From Sphingobacterium prati (lineage in GTDB: Bacteria > Bacteroidota > Bacteroidia > Sphingobacteriales > Sphingobacteriaceae), in contig NZ_JABJWY010000024.1 of NCBI RefSeq assembly GCF_013167215.1, forward strand, positions 124,001-188,000: a stretch of 64,000 bases of DNA, written 5' to 3'. The position numbers and the translations under genes were made by a program. This document shows positions 53,738 to 63,180 of the stretch, piece by piece. Positions within the stretch are counted from its first letter, which is position 1; the number at the start of each line of letters is the position of its first letter. The notes below the pieces were generated by a model. That model worked only from the letters and a program-made list of their open reading frames with translations. It was not told where the DNA came from and ran no database searches.

Positions 53738-56700
53738 TTAAAAGGTTAATTTTAAGTTTACCCCAAAAGTCCGCACAGCGGGCGGCAATCCGACTTCCAC
53801 TCCCTGATAATTACCTGCTCCGAGCGCTGCCTCAGGATCTATTGGGTTGTTTGTTTTTCCGATTCCAGGAATATCCAGTTTGGATTTTCCACGGTAAAAG
53901 AAAAAGAGATTGCGCCCTGTTAAGGACAACTGAGCATTCTTAAATGCTGCCATCTTCTTTAAATCAAACCGATAGGCAATAGATAGCTCCCGCAGACGCA
54001 CATTGGTCATGTCGTATGTAAAAAACTCACCCCAACCATCCCGTCCATTCTGCGACACGCTTGTCCACAGCTGCTGTGCGGAGATCGCTTTTGTATTTGC
54101 AGCACCATTGAGGTCTACCGCATCCAATATCAGACCACCTTCACGATACATCGCCGTGTAGTCCGCCACACCAAAGGCTGCGAGGTAAGCTGAGGTTCCG
54201 GATACGATTTCGCCTCCTATGCGTGCGTCGACCAGTGCATTGAGCGTAAATCTTCTGTACGAAAACGAATTAGACCAGCCCAATAAAGCTTTAGGATTGA
54301 AGTTACCTAATTTTTGGTTGGCTTCAACCAGTGGAAGTCCGTTGTCATCTACTATAAATTTGCCGCTCTGCTGGTCGCGTTTCCAGGCATAACCATAGAG
54401 ATCACCATACTTCTCCCCCTCATTTACGACAACTGTGGCATACCTGTTGTTATCAGTGATGTTAGCCCTTTTTGTTCTATCATGCAATGCGATAATCTTG
54501 TTGGTATTAGCCGATAAATTTAAACTCGTCTCCCAAGAAAAACGTTCACGTTTTATCGGCGTTGCGGTTAATTGAAGTTCGAATCCACGGTTTTCAATAT
54601 CGCCTGCATTAATATATTGGCGACTGTAGCCGCTCGCCATGGGTAGCCCCAAAAACAGGAGCTGATTTACAGTATTGCTCTTATACAGCGTTAAATCAAA
54701 CCCCAGTCTATTTTCAAAGAATTTCATATCGAGACCGGCTTCAAACGACTTGGTCAATTCGGGTTTTAGATCCGGAATCGCTTTGATTGGGGAGCGGGAA
54801 ATGAATCCATTGCCTGCCCCTAGGCCAAATGAGTAGAGCTGTCTAAGCAGGTATGGATCAGCGTCATTACCCACCTGTGTATAAGACGCCCTTATTTTCC
54901 CAAAAGTCACCCAGGAGGGTATATGTAGCAATTCGTTGACTATTGCGGATAGCCCGATAGAAGGATAGAAATAACTGTGTGGAGCTTTCAATGTTGAAGT
55001 CCAGTCGTTCCGTGCAGTCATGTCCAAAAAAATGGTATTATCAAAGGCAAACTGTGCACTGGCATAGATCGAATTGAGCCGACGCTCGTAGCCTGCTATA
55101 GCCAGGAATTCAGGTGTTGTTGCCATTTTTAGACTAAACTCATTGGGAATTGAAAGTCCATTGGCCATATTCTGAAAGCTACTGTATTTTCTGCGGAGTG
55201 CACTAGCCCCAAGGTTGTAGGTAATAGCGAGACGCTCCGTCAATGGATTTTTTCCATTGACAAGAAAGTCAAGGTTACTTTCCTGGTATCTGGCATTTAT
55301 CTCATAATATTTCCCCCCTTTGCGTACATCCCCAACAGACACCGTACTTGCAAAAAAGGAGCCATCCGTATTGTCTAGATACTTATCAAAGCTATATCTT
55401 CCCATGATGCTGAGCCAATCTGTCAGCTGATAAGTTGCCGAACCCAATGCAGTAATACGATCGCGCACTTCATTGACTGATGTCCGATTGGTACTCCAAT
55501 AAGGATTATCGTAAATCGCCGAACCCGACCAGTATTTACGCAGGGGCTGTCCTGTGTTGGGATCTATGGTCTCATAGTCCAACAGTTCATTTTTATCCAT
55601 ATCCCGGGGAATGATGTATGCTTCCACAGGAATACCCATATCACCCAGACGTGGCCGGTTGTCGATCTGCTGATTGACATAATTGAGCTTGACATCTGTT
55701 TTCAGTTTAGGAATGAACGCTGTATTTACCCGTAGGTTGAGACTATTGCGTTTGAGTGCATTGCCTGGGATAATACCTCCGATTTTATTGTTGGCATACG
55801 ATACATAACCTTGCAGTTTTTCGGTACCACCGTAGGTACTGATGCTGTTATTAAAGGTAGCCGAGTTTTCATAGAAGTCTTTTACATTATTTTTATAGGT
55901 CTGTGCCTGTGGTCCCCAACTCTCCCCGATATTGGAGCCGCTCACACCGCCATTTCCACGACCATAGGTATTTTGAAATTGAGTCAGCAAGTTTACCTGA
56001 TCAAAAAAAGCACTGCCATTGTAGTCTATTGTATATCGCCCTGTTTTCCCCTGTTTAGTGGTGATTAGAATCGCCCCATTTGCGGCCCTGCTTCCATATA
56101 GTGCCGCCGCTGACGGGCCTTTGAGCACATTGATCGATTCCACATCATCTGGATTAATATTGGCCGCGCCATCACTGGTACCGTAATTATAGGTCGTACC
56201 CGTAGCTTGCTGCGCGCTTGAATTATCATATGGCACCCCATCGACAACAATTAAAGCATTGTTATTTCCAGAAATTGATTTATTACCCCGGAGCACTACC
56301 CGAGCTGAAGCCCCCGGACCAGAGGCAGCCGTGGTGATAACAGCGCCAGCCACCTTACCTGTGAGGCTGCTCATAATATTACCGCTGTTGTCGCGTACAT
56401 CATTCACGGCGCTACTGCTGATCTGCTGAGTGGCATAGGTAAGCCCCCGTGTCTCTCTTTTGATCCCCAACGCGGTTACCACGACCTCATCGATGGTAAA
56501 ATTCTCTTGGGTCAGACTTACTTTCAATGCCATCGCTGTTGTCACAGGTAATTCAGCAGATTTATACCCAATCAGTGAAAACTTGAGCCTGTCTCCTGCC
56601 GCAGCTTTGATACTGAAATTACCGTCCTGATCGGTGTGCCCCGCTAGTTGTGTGCTAAGATTTAGGACCGTCACCCCTGCTAGCGGTTTCTGATCCGTTG

Positions 56701-56821
56701 CGCTGGTAACTTTTCCTGTCCGGGCGACCTGCTGTGCCTCTACTCTCCCGATATAAAAGAAGAGACAACAGCTAAGTAGCCCCAGAAAAAACAAGCGTTT
56801 ACTGTCGATTCGAGCTATCAT
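53738..56821 (-). CDS. SusC/RagA-family TonB-linked outer membrane transporter
   Basis: 1027 residues. Signal peptide, carboxypeptidase-like domain (RTGKVTSATDQKPLAGVTVLN), the SusC linker NFTIDEVVVTALGIKRETRGLTYATQQISS, plug (VRDNSGNIMSSLTGKVAGAVITTAASGPG .. DDVESINVLKGPSAAALYGSRAANGAILITTK) and a barrel ending TFGVNLKLTF. It imports oligosaccharides across the outer membrane with SusD. First gene of a seven-gene leftward operon that ends at nagA. A LacI-style palindrome lies 104-117 bases before its ATG. Confidence 0.94.
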   Translation of the reverse strand: MIARIDSKRLFFLGLLSCCLFFYIGRVEAQQVARTGKVTSATDQKPLAGVTVLNLSTQLAGHTDQDGNFSIKAAAGDRLKFSLIGYKSAELPVTTAMALKVSLTQENFTIDEVVVTALGIKRETRGLTYATQQISSSAVNDVRDNSGNIMSSLTGKVAGAVITTAASGPGASARVVLRGNKSISGNNNALIVVDGVPYDNSSAQQATGTTYNYGTSDGAANINPDDVESINVLKGPSAAALYGSRAANGAILITTKQGKTGRYTIDYNGSAFFDQVNLLTQFQNTYGRGNGGVSGSNIGESWGPQAQTYKNNVKDFYENSATFNNSISTYGGTEKLQGYVSYANNKIGGIIPGNALKRNSLNLRVNTAFIPKLKTDVKLNYVNQQIDNRPRLGDMGIPVEAYIIPRDMDKNELLDYETIDPNTGQPLRKYWSGSAIYDNPYWSTNRTSVNEVRDRITALGSATYQLTDWLSIMGRYSFDKYLDNTDGSFFASTVSVGDVRKGGKYYEINARYQESNLDFLVNGKNPLTERLAITYNLGASALRRKYSSFQNMANGLSIPNEFSLKMATTPEFLAIAGYERRLNSIYASAQFAFDNTIFLDMTARNDWTSTLKAPHSYFYPSIGLSAIVNELLHIPSWVTFGKIRASYTQVGNDADPYLLRQLYSFGLGAGNGFISRSPIKAIPDLKPELTKSFEAGLDMKFFENRLGFDLTLYKSNTVNQLLFLGLPMASGYSRQYINAGDIENRGFELQLTATPIKRERFSWETSLNLSANTNKIIALHDRTKRANITDNNRYATVVVNEGEKYGDLYGYAWKRDQQSGKFIVDDNGLPLVEANQKLGNFNPKALLGWSNSFSYRRFTLNALVDARIGGEIVSGTSAYLAAFGVADYTAMYREGGLILDAVDLNGAANTKAISAQQLWTSVSQNGRDGWGEFFTYDMTNVRLRELSIAYRFDLKKMAAFKNAQLSLTGRNLFFFYRGKSKLDIPGIGKTNNPIDPEAALGAGNYQGVEVGLPPAVRTFGVNLKLTF

Positions 56822-57306
56822 AATTTATCGATTTAAATTGATGGATTTAGTTTATTTCCATTGCGTTATACTCAAAGAAAGACCATCGCAGCTATAAATA
56901 CAAGTGATTGACCGAATAAAGTAGCGGTAACGTTATCGAAAATCTAGCCCTTTTCTTTCCATATGGTTGTCAATTTTTTTAGAAATCTGGTAACACAATC
57001 AACAGTACCCCAACGGGATGAGTACACAGATTTCCCCTGAACTGCAACAATGCGAGCTCAAAGGCCATAGTAGTTTTCATTTAAGCTCGCTGACAACAAT
57101 GATGCATAGGAAATCATTGCTTCCAACAAAATCAAAAGTCTGGTGAAATCATTGAGGCTGCAGGTATAGACTTATAGCAACAAGTGCTGTCCATTTCACT
57201 ATTCAAAAAGCTGATTTCAAGTTGCAATATGTCCAGCTCAAGGGGTTTGAACTTTTCCTATTCTTGTGCTTGGCGTAATTTTAACACAACAAAACAGCAA
57301 ATTATC
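56822..57306. promoter_or_regulatory. Divergent spacer between susC and the P460-like gene
   Basis: 485 bases. Contains the LacI-style operator at 56925-56938. The right half (57000-57300) holds an open frame continuous with the P460-like gene but no coding pattern. No clear TAnnTTTG box could be placed for either gene. Confidence 0.45.
56925..56938. promoter_or_regulatory. Putative LacI-family operator
   Basis: CGGTAACGTTATCG: a 14-base near-perfect palindrome centred on AACGTT with one mismatched pair. It has the central CG and length expected of LacI-family sites. It lies upstream of susC and is the likely target of the regulator encoded at 44441-45460. Confidence 0.6.
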
Positions 57307-58296
57307 ATGAACTACTTAAAACAGGTCAAGCTTATACCTATAATTCTCTGCATCGCAACTGGTTTCATCATCTTACAACTTTTCAATATGCCATTAGAAA
57401 AGAAGCAAGTTACGGGTCATTTGCGGGATGTGCCAAAAAATATTGAACTGATTTTGGAACGTTCTTGCTATAGCTGTCACTCCAATGAACAGCAATTATC
57501 TTTTTTTGATAAAATAGCGCCCATTTCGTGGATCGTTAACAAAGATATCGTCCGAGCTCGCGAAGTGATGAATTTTTCGGAATGGGACAAGCTATCAGAT
57601 GCGGAACACAAAGGAAAATTCTACGCCATCTTCAATATGGTTAATGCTGGTAAAATGCCTCTCCCTGCTTACGTACTTACGTATCCGGAGGCCAGATTAT
57701 CTGCAAATGAAATACAGATCATAAAACAGTATGCACTTTCGTTATGCGATAAAGACAGTATCATTCGGACACAACGTCATGTAAAGCAGGAAAAACAGGA
57801 GGAGCTTGCCCCACTGTCAAGCACTACATCGGTGTCACCCAATGGGATAAAATACAACGCTGATTTCAAAAACTGGAAAGTAATTGGCATGAGCACGCTT
57901 ATCGACAACACAATACGCGTGATCTATGGAAATGACATCGCTGTCAAAGCGATTGAACAGGAAAACTTCCATCCATGGCCCGATGGAAGCGCTGTGGCCA
58001 AAGCCGTATTCAAACAAATCAGAAAGCCCGATGGTAATATCGTACCCGGAGATTTTGTGAACATGCAATATATGGTCAGGGATGGCAAAGAATTTACTGA
58101 TACCGAAGGTTGGGGCTTCGCAAAATTCAATGGGCAGGCGCTAAAGCCTACAGGAAAGACAGCCCTATTTGCGCAGCAATCTTGTATCAGCTGTCATAGG
58201 CAACTGGCTGAATCGACGGGTTACTTGTTTAATGTACCGCCAAAAGTAAACTCCAGAAAACTGATCGAACATTATCTAAAAACAATCCAAAAATGA
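57307..58296 (+). CDS. Haem-binding-domain plus cytochrome P460-like exported protein
   Basis: 329 residues from the ATG at 57307. A longer frame to 57184 is rejected because the Met here begins the anchor helix (residues 8-25). An N-terminal haem-binding domain has CYSCH at 54-58 (SNEQQLSFFDKIAPISWIVNKDIVRAREVMNFSEW) and PAYVLTYPEARLSANEI. The C-terminal half resembles cytochrome P460 (DFKNWKVIGMSTLIDNTIRVIYGND .. WPDGSAVAKAVFKQ) with CISCH at 293-297 and LFAQQSC before it. Two CxxCH sites predict two covalent haems on the periplasmic side. Oxidation or detoxification of a small nitrogen compound is a family-level guess. Confidence 0.78.
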   Translation: MNYLKQVKLIPIILCIATGFIILQLFNMPLEKKQVTGHLRDVPKNIELILERSCYSCHSNEQQLSFFDKIAPISWIVNKDIVRAREVMNFSEWDKLSDAEHKGKFYAIFNMVNAGKMPLPAYVLTYPEARLSANEIQIIKQYALSLCDKDSIIRTQRHVKQEKQEELAPLSSTTSVSPNGIKYNADFKNWKVIGMSTLIDNTIRVIYGNDIAVKAIEQENFHPWPDGSAVAKAVFKQIRKPDGNIVPGDFVNMQYMVRDGKEFTDTEGWGFAKFNGQALKPTGKTALFAQQSCISCHRQLAESTGYLFNVPPKVNSRKLIEHYLKTIQK

Positions 58297-58730
58297 AAAA
58301 GACCCTATGTATACTGCTCTTTGGTAGTTTAATCTTTGGTTCATGTACCAAGAATACCGATAAAGAAACGGACAATATTCGCTTTATGTTTGATCCGGGT
58401 GACCTTCGATTTATTTCCTCATCTTTCAACCCTGATATGCAGACCATGTCAGCATTATATGGAAATTCAATAGCAATTTTACTCCTGTCCAATCCCCAAC
58501 ATCCGCAGCAGCACGCTTCGCTGAAACTTGTCACTTACAAGATGCAGGATGATCCCAATTATTTTGGGAGTAAAGTAAACGGTGAACTTATTCTTGTGGA
58601 GACCCTAAAACCTGGACTAGACGGGGTATTGGAATATCACACCGAATTTGGGCAAATTCCCACAAATCAGTCAAAGGAACAGCGCATTTCGCACATTTTA
58701 GACAATAAGCCAGTAACGTTTCCTCAATAG
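58293..58730 (+). CDS. Small lipoprotein of unknown function
   Basis: 145 residues, signal peptide with lipobox FGSC at 15-18. The mature part (RFMFDPGDLRFISSSFNPDMQTMSALYGNSIAILLL .. YHTEFGQIPTN) has no family I recognise. The ATG overlaps the P460-like stop (ATGA), so translation is coupled and it probably acts with that protein in the envelope. Confidence 0.65.
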   Translation: MKKTLCILLFGSLIFGSCTKNTDKETDNIRFMFDPGDLRFISSSFNPDMQTMSALYGNSIAILLLSNPQHPQQHASLKLVTYKMQDDPNYFGSKVNGELILVETLKPGLDGVLEYHTEFGQIPTNQSKEQRISHILDNKPVTFPQ

Positions 58731-58771
58731 TTAGGCAAACAGAATAAAAAAGATAGTTAAAAATAAAAACA

Positions 58772-59815
58772 ATGAAAAGGATATCAAATTTCAGTAAAAA
58801 TGCACTTATCGCACTGCTGATGAGCATGCTAATAGTCACAGGTGCATCATCAGTGACATCACAGCAACTTTCCCATGAGGACAAAGTACAAGTAAATATC
58901 GCTGTCAATTCAGCTTTTCAAAACACAAAAAAGGTCCGGGCAGGCCTGCTCGATGTAGGCTATGCGGAGGTAGGGCCCAAGACTGGAAAACCAGTGATAC
59001 TGCTTCACGGATGGCCCTATGACATCCATAGCTTTGAAAAGTCTTCTTCCCTACTTGCCGAAAAAGGGTACCGCGTGCTCATCCCCTATCTCAGAGGCTA
59101 TGGAACGACAACATTCATTTCACCGCAAACATTCCGCAACGGCCAGCAGTCGGCTGTTGCACAGGACATCATCGCTTTCATGGATGCTTTAAAAATTAAT
59201 CAGGCCATTATCGGTGGATTTGATTGGGGAGCGCGAACAGCAGATATCATTGCCGCATTATGGCCCGAACGTTGCTTGGCATTGGTTGCTGTGAGCGGTT
59301 ATCTGATCGGGAGCCCCAAAGCAAATCAAATGCCCTTGCCTCCAAATGCCGAATTCTTATGGTGGTATCAGTATTATTTTGCTACAGAAAGAGGATATGA
59401 AGGATATAAGAGCAATACGAATGCTTTCAACAGATTAATATGGAAAACAGCATCTCCAAAATGGGCCTTTGATGATAGTACATATCAACATTCGGCTAAA
59501 GCTTTTGATAACCCAGACCATGTTGATATTGTTATCCATAATTACCGCTGGCGCCTTGGCCTAGCCAAAGGAGAGAAACGATATGACACACTTGAGGCTA
59601 AATTGGCACAATCGCCAGCAATCACCGTCCCGACAGTGACACTCGAAGGTGACGCCAACGGTGCAGCTTTCCCGCCACCCGAAAATTATGCCGCTAAATA
59701 TATCGGAAAGTATATGCATCACACGCTGACCGGCGGAATTGGGAACAACTTACCACAGGAGGCTCCTATAAAATTTGCTGAGGCTATTGTCGAGGCAGAT
59801 TCCATGGCTAGATAA
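58772..59815 (+). CDS. Exported alpha/beta hydrolase, epoxide-hydrolase-like, catalytic His replaced
   Basis: 347 residues with a signal peptide (about 1-30). Oxyanion region VILLHGWPYDIHSFEKS near 76-91, nucleophile Asp151 in GGFDWGARTADI (the HDWG-type elbow of epoxide and haloalkane hydrolases). At the C-terminus the usual G-H-N-L-P-Q-E-A-P reads GNNLPQEAP: residue 325 is Asn, codon AAC, one base from the His codon CAC. Loss of the charge-relay His would block normal turnover. It lies 41 bases after the lipoprotein gene and may be in the same unit. Confidence 0.75.
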   Translation: MKRISNFSKNALIALLMSMLIVTGASSVTSQQLSHEDKVQVNIAVNSAFQNTKKVRAGLLDVGYAEVGPKTGKPVILLHGWPYDIHSFEKSSSLLAEKGYRVLIPYLRGYGTTTFISPQTFRNGQQSAVAQDIIAFMDALKINQAIIGGFDWGARTADIIAALWPERCLALVAVSGYLIGSPKANQMPLPPNAEFLWWYQYYFATERGYEGYKSNTNAFNRLIWKTASPKWAFDDSTYQHSAKAFDNPDHVDIVIHNYRWRLGLAKGEKRYDTLEAKLAQSPAITVPTVTLEGDANGAAFPPPENYAAKYIGKYMHHTLTGGIGNNLPQEAPIKFAEAIVEADSMAR

Positions 59816-59881
59816 ATAGCTTTTGGAAAATATAAATGTCATGCGTTCAAGGTATCAATATAACAAACATTTTTTAGTAAT

Positions 59882-60973
59882 TTGTCTGCTTTCACATTGT
59901 TTGCGCAAACCGACAAAATAAATAAGAAATTTAAATTAAGTATCGTGATAAAAAATCTGCAAACATCATTTTCCATATCACATCGACTGATTTGGATAAG
60001 TTCGATATCGTTGGGGATATTGACCTCTATCCCCAAAATTGTGGACCATCATTTTGTGCTTGCCGAGGGGATAGCCGATTTTGTAGTGACGGCTGGTTTT
60101 GCTTTGTTGATCTGGTATTACAATATTTACTCAATACCTGCTTATACAAAAAAAACAGGAAGCAGAAATGTTATTTCAGCGCAACTTTTCATAGGATTAG
60201 GTGTAGGGCTGATACTGATGTTTTTGCTGTCCTCTATACAATATTATATCCTTTCCCATCTTAATTTTGGCCCCAAAATGTTGATGTATGAAGTAAGGGG
60301 TATACTAATCAATCTTACATTCTACATGTTTATTCACCTGCTCTACCAAACCTACTTAAATCAACAGGTCGTGCGTGAGCTAGAACGTTCAATGTCGGCA
60401 AACCTGGCTGCCCAATATGAGCTGCTCAAGCAGCAGGTCAACCCGCATTTTCTTTTCAACAGTCTTAATACCTTGAAATACATGGTCGAAAGTCATGACA
60501 GCCAATCTTCAGAATTCATTATTAAGCTTGCTGATTTTTACAGGTTCACACTCGGAAGCCTAAAATTGAATCTATTGACACTTAAAGAGGAACTGGAGAT
60601 CATGGATTCCTATATCTATTTGCTCAAGGCTCGTTTTGAAGAAGGACTCATAGTCTCGCATAACCTAAGCTCCGAGCTCTATACCACTTTAATACCTCCT
60701 TTTACGCTTCAGCTATTAGTAGAGAACTGCATCAAACATAACATCGTTTCGCTGGATAAACCCCTTCACATCCATATTAACCGTGAGGAAGAGTATCTGG
60801 TTGTCAGAAACAATCTGCAGATGCGAAAAATTCCAGAACCATCAACCGGATTGGGCCTCGAGAATATCAACCAACGTTATCTACATCTGTCAGAGCGAGA
60901 GATCCAAATCCTTGCAGACAATGAAACATTTACAATAAAACTTCCTATTATATATGAATATCCTAATAATTGA
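59882..60973 (+). CDS. LytS-type sensor histidine kinase
   Basis: Up to 363 residues. The TTG at 59882 is the earliest start; a GTG at 59945 (22nd codon) just before the first membrane helix is also plausible. Four membrane helices (about 35-150), then His_kinase domain with H189 in LLKQQVNPHFLFNSLNTLKYM, LADFYRFTLG, and an HATPase region LQLLVENCIKHNIV .. TGLGLENINQRY. Partner is the overlapping LytTR regulator. The sensed signal is unknown. Confidence 0.88.
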   Translation: MSAFTLFAQTDKINKKFKLSIVIKNLQTSFSISHRLIWISSISLGILTSIPKIVDHHFVLAEGIADFVVTAGFALLIWYYNIYSIPAYTKKTGSRNVISAQLFIGLGVGLILMFLLSSIQYYILSHLNFGPKMLMYEVRGILINLTFYMFIHLLYQTYLNQQVVRELERSMSANLAAQYELLKQQVNPHFLFNSLNTLKYMVESHDSQSSEFIIKLADFYRFTLGSLKLNLLTLKEELEIMDSYIYLLKARFEEGLIVSHNLSSELYTTLIPPFTLQLLVENCIKHNIVSLDKPLHIHINREEEYLVVRNNLQMRKIPEPSTGLGLENINQRYLHLSEREIQILADNETFTIKLPIIYEYPNN

Positions 60974-61718
60974 AGACGAGGTTAAAGCCGCCCGTTCCCT
61001 TGAAAATCTCATATTGAAGCTGCGTCCTGAAAGTAAGATTATTGCAAAGATACAAAGCGTTGAAGGCGCTATAGATTATCTATCCAATATTCCCTCCCCT
61101 GATCTTATTTTTATGGACATACAGCTTTCCGATGGGATAAGTTTCGATATTTTTAAATCTATAAAAATCCACTGTCCGGTGATTTTCTGTACCGCTTTTG
61201 GTGAATATGCAATGGATGCCATCAAAGAAAATGGAATAGATTATCTCCTGAAACCTTTTTCGGAAGCTGACCTTAAAAATGCATTTGAAAAAGTCGATAA
61301 CTTCAAGAATTTCTTTCAAAAGACATCAGAAAATACCCTGATCGAAATGATCCAAAAAATCAATGGACAAGAAAATAAAAAGAAAAGTTTCCTTGTCTTT
61401 AAGAACAACAAATATCTGACAGTCAAAACCGAAGATATAGCTTACATTTACATCAATTATACTTCCCCTACGATAGTCACTTTTAAGAGTGAACATTTTG
61501 ACGTTAACCAGTCTTTGGATCAATTGGCGGCACAGTTATCCAGCAGAGAATTTTTTCGGCTTAACAGGCAATACCTGATCAACTTTTCGGCGATCAAAGA
61601 AGTAGAGCATTATTTTGCACGAAAACTCTATGTCAAACTTACCATACCCACGGATGACAAGTTATTGATCGGAAAGGAAAAGACCTCCCTATTCCTGAGT
61701 TGGCTGGAAGACAGGTAA
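60954..61718 (+). CDS. LytTR-family response regulator
   Basis: 254 residues. Receiver domain with acidic pocket E7, D8, E9 and phospho-acceptor D55 (LIFMDIQLSDG), LKPF at its end, then a LytTR DNA-binding domain (FLVFKNNKYLTVKTEDIAYIYINYTSPTIVTF .. FFRLNRQYLINFSAIKEVEHYFARKLYVKL). Its ATG lies 20 bases inside the kinase gene, so the pair is coupled. The preceding P460/lipoprotein/hydrolase genes are possible targets. Confidence 0.92.
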   Translation: MNILIIEDEVKAARSLENLILKLRPESKIIAKIQSVEGAIDYLSNIPSPDLIFMDIQLSDGISFDIFKSIKIHCPVIFCTAFGEYAMDAIKENGIDYLLKPFSEADLKNAFEKVDNFKNFFQKTSENTLIEMIQKINGQENKKKSFLVFKNNKYLTVKTEDIAYIYINYTSPTIVTFKSEHFDVNQSLDQLAAQLSSREFFRLNRQYLINFSAIKEVEHYFARKLYVKLTIPTDDKLLIGKEKTSLFLSWLEDR

Positions 61719-61876
61719 ACCAAGGAATCAATACTTTGATCCTGTCCATTTTAATGTTTAAATTGTCCACTTTATCGGCGATCATGAGGGAGCCTATATC
61801 TTGGTAACCGGCTGGCTGAATATCTCCTAATCTCTTTTGCACTTCCAAGACATACTTGAATATCGGGTATAAAAAC

Positions 61877-61908
61877 TGTGCAGACTAGCTGTCGCGCTAG
61901 TCTGCACA
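61877..61908 (-). terminator. Terminator of the lipoprotein hydrolase gene
   Basis: Perfect 13-bp stem TGTGCAGACTAGC / GCTAGTCTGCACA, 6-base loop. On the minus strand GTTTTT follows. It is 73 bases past the stop of the gene at 61982. Confidence 0.75.
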
Positions 61909-61981
61909 ATATAACTAAACAATTGCGATGCGCTGAACACACTTGGCAGTGTATCCAGCCAACCTTGATGCCCTTGATCTC

Positions 61982-62932
61982 TTATTGTCCTAAAAATTCC
62001 AAGGCCTTTGCTAAGAACGCTTCATGATTCTGATAAAATGCTGCATGACCTGAATCCTTAAATTCCAGCAAAACAGCATTTGTTATATGCTGCTTCATAT
62101 TGTGTGCATTTTCAATCGCTATTGGCAGGTCTCTATCGCCATGGACTATTAACACCGGCTGTTTGATTTTTTCGATCTCTTTAAGTGCGTCCGCATCCGG
62201 TTGTGCCCATGCTAATACCGCAGTAAATTGCGCGGTTGAAGTTGTTTCACTCAAGGGGAGGTCCCTATCTAACGTGCGAAACTGAACTCTTGCAAAGGAT
62301 GCTTTACCAGCTTCGATGCTAGCTTTTGAGTCAGTAAAACCAAGCTTTAAGTACGATGCCTCCGGACTGAGCCCCGCAGTTCCAGCGATGATATTTGGTA
62401 AATTGGAAAGCCCTATAGCACCTTTAGGACCACTATCCGCCAGAATGATTTTATTCACAAGCGTAGGTTTCGTCAGTACAATGCGTTGTGCTACAAATCC
62501 ACCCATCGAAAACCCCATAATGTTTACTTTGCCTAGATTCATAGCTTTTATAAAATCAATCGTATCATCGGCCATCGCCTGCACTGTATTTGGGGTTGTT
62601 CCCTTTGAAGATGCCACTCCTTTATTATCAAATATGATCACTCTATACTGTTTTGCGAGACCATTGGTCACCGCAGGATCCCAATCATCCATAGACCCTC
62701 CTGTGCCGGGCAGTAAAATCAACGGGATCCCGCTCTCCCGGCCCCAAGTCCGATAAGCAAAATCCGTTCCGTTCACCTTGACAAAATTGGTCTTTGCAGT
62801 GCTATGATCCACTGCAGGTATTTCCTGACCAATTGGGGCCTCATTTCCGTCCTTGCTGCAAGCGATTGTTAAGGTCGAGAATAAAATTGTGCATAGTGCA
62901 CTAGAGATTGTAATTTTTTTGAATGCTTTCAT
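61982..62932 (-). CDS. Alpha/beta hydrolase lipoprotein
   Basis: 316 residues, signal peptide with lipobox TIAC near Cys25. Complete triad: Ser in IMGFSMGGFVAQ near 143, Asp in LIVHGDRDLP near 251-257 and His in FKDSGHAAFYQN near 294. LLPGTGGSMDDW is the oxyanion region. Resembles small esterases and meta-cleavage-type hydrolases; substrate unknown. In contrast to the 58772 gene its active site is intact. A 300-base leader contains a match to the haem-island palindrome. Confidence 0.82.
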   Translation of the reverse strand: MKAFKKITISSALCTILFSTLTIACSKDGNEAPIGQEIPAVDHSTAKTNFVKVNGTDFAYRTWGRESGIPLILLPGTGGSMDDWDPAVTNGLAKQYRVIIFDNKGVASSKGTTPNTVQAMADDTIDFIKAMNLGKVNIMGFSMGGFVAQRIVLTKPTLVNKIILADSGPKGAIGLSNLPNIIAGTAGLSPEASYLKLGFTDSKASIEAGKASFARVQFRTLDRDLPLSETTSTAQFTAVLAWAQPDADALKEIEKIKQPVLIVHGDRDLPIAIENAHNMKQHITNAVLLEFKDSGHAAFYQNHEAFLAKALEFLGQ

Positions 62933-63104
62933 TGTGTTGTATTTTTAAATTGATGAAGCAAACATATTGCATATATGAAGGTAAAAGATCTAATAAATAG
63001 TCCAACCGGACATTTTCAGTCGTGAACTGGACAAGGCTGCCATTATAAAATTCCATGGCACAAATGATATTCCGCGATCTGCAATGATCATCTCTAAAAT
63101 CAAA

Positions 63105-63132
63105 AAAAGACTAATCTCACGACTAGTCTTTT
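63105..63132 (-). terminator. Terminator of the YdeI-family gene
   Basis: 9-bp stem AAAAGACTA / TAGTCTTTT, 10-base loop, followed on the minus strand by T-rich sequence. About 100 bases past the stop. Confidence 0.6.
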
Positions 63133-63180
63133 CTATGAAACAACAAATTTAAGTGCTTATGTCATCACTAAGGTAAGTGT

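Noticed and set aside
54314..54640. TTCGAATCC-like string suggesting a tRNA T-loop in susC
   Set aside because: It is in the middle of a clear coding region and no cloverleaf can be formed around it.
58229..58534. 101-codon antisense frame across the P460-like/lipoprotein junction
   Set aside because: Shadow of two genuine overlapping genes with signal peptide and haem motifs on the other strand.
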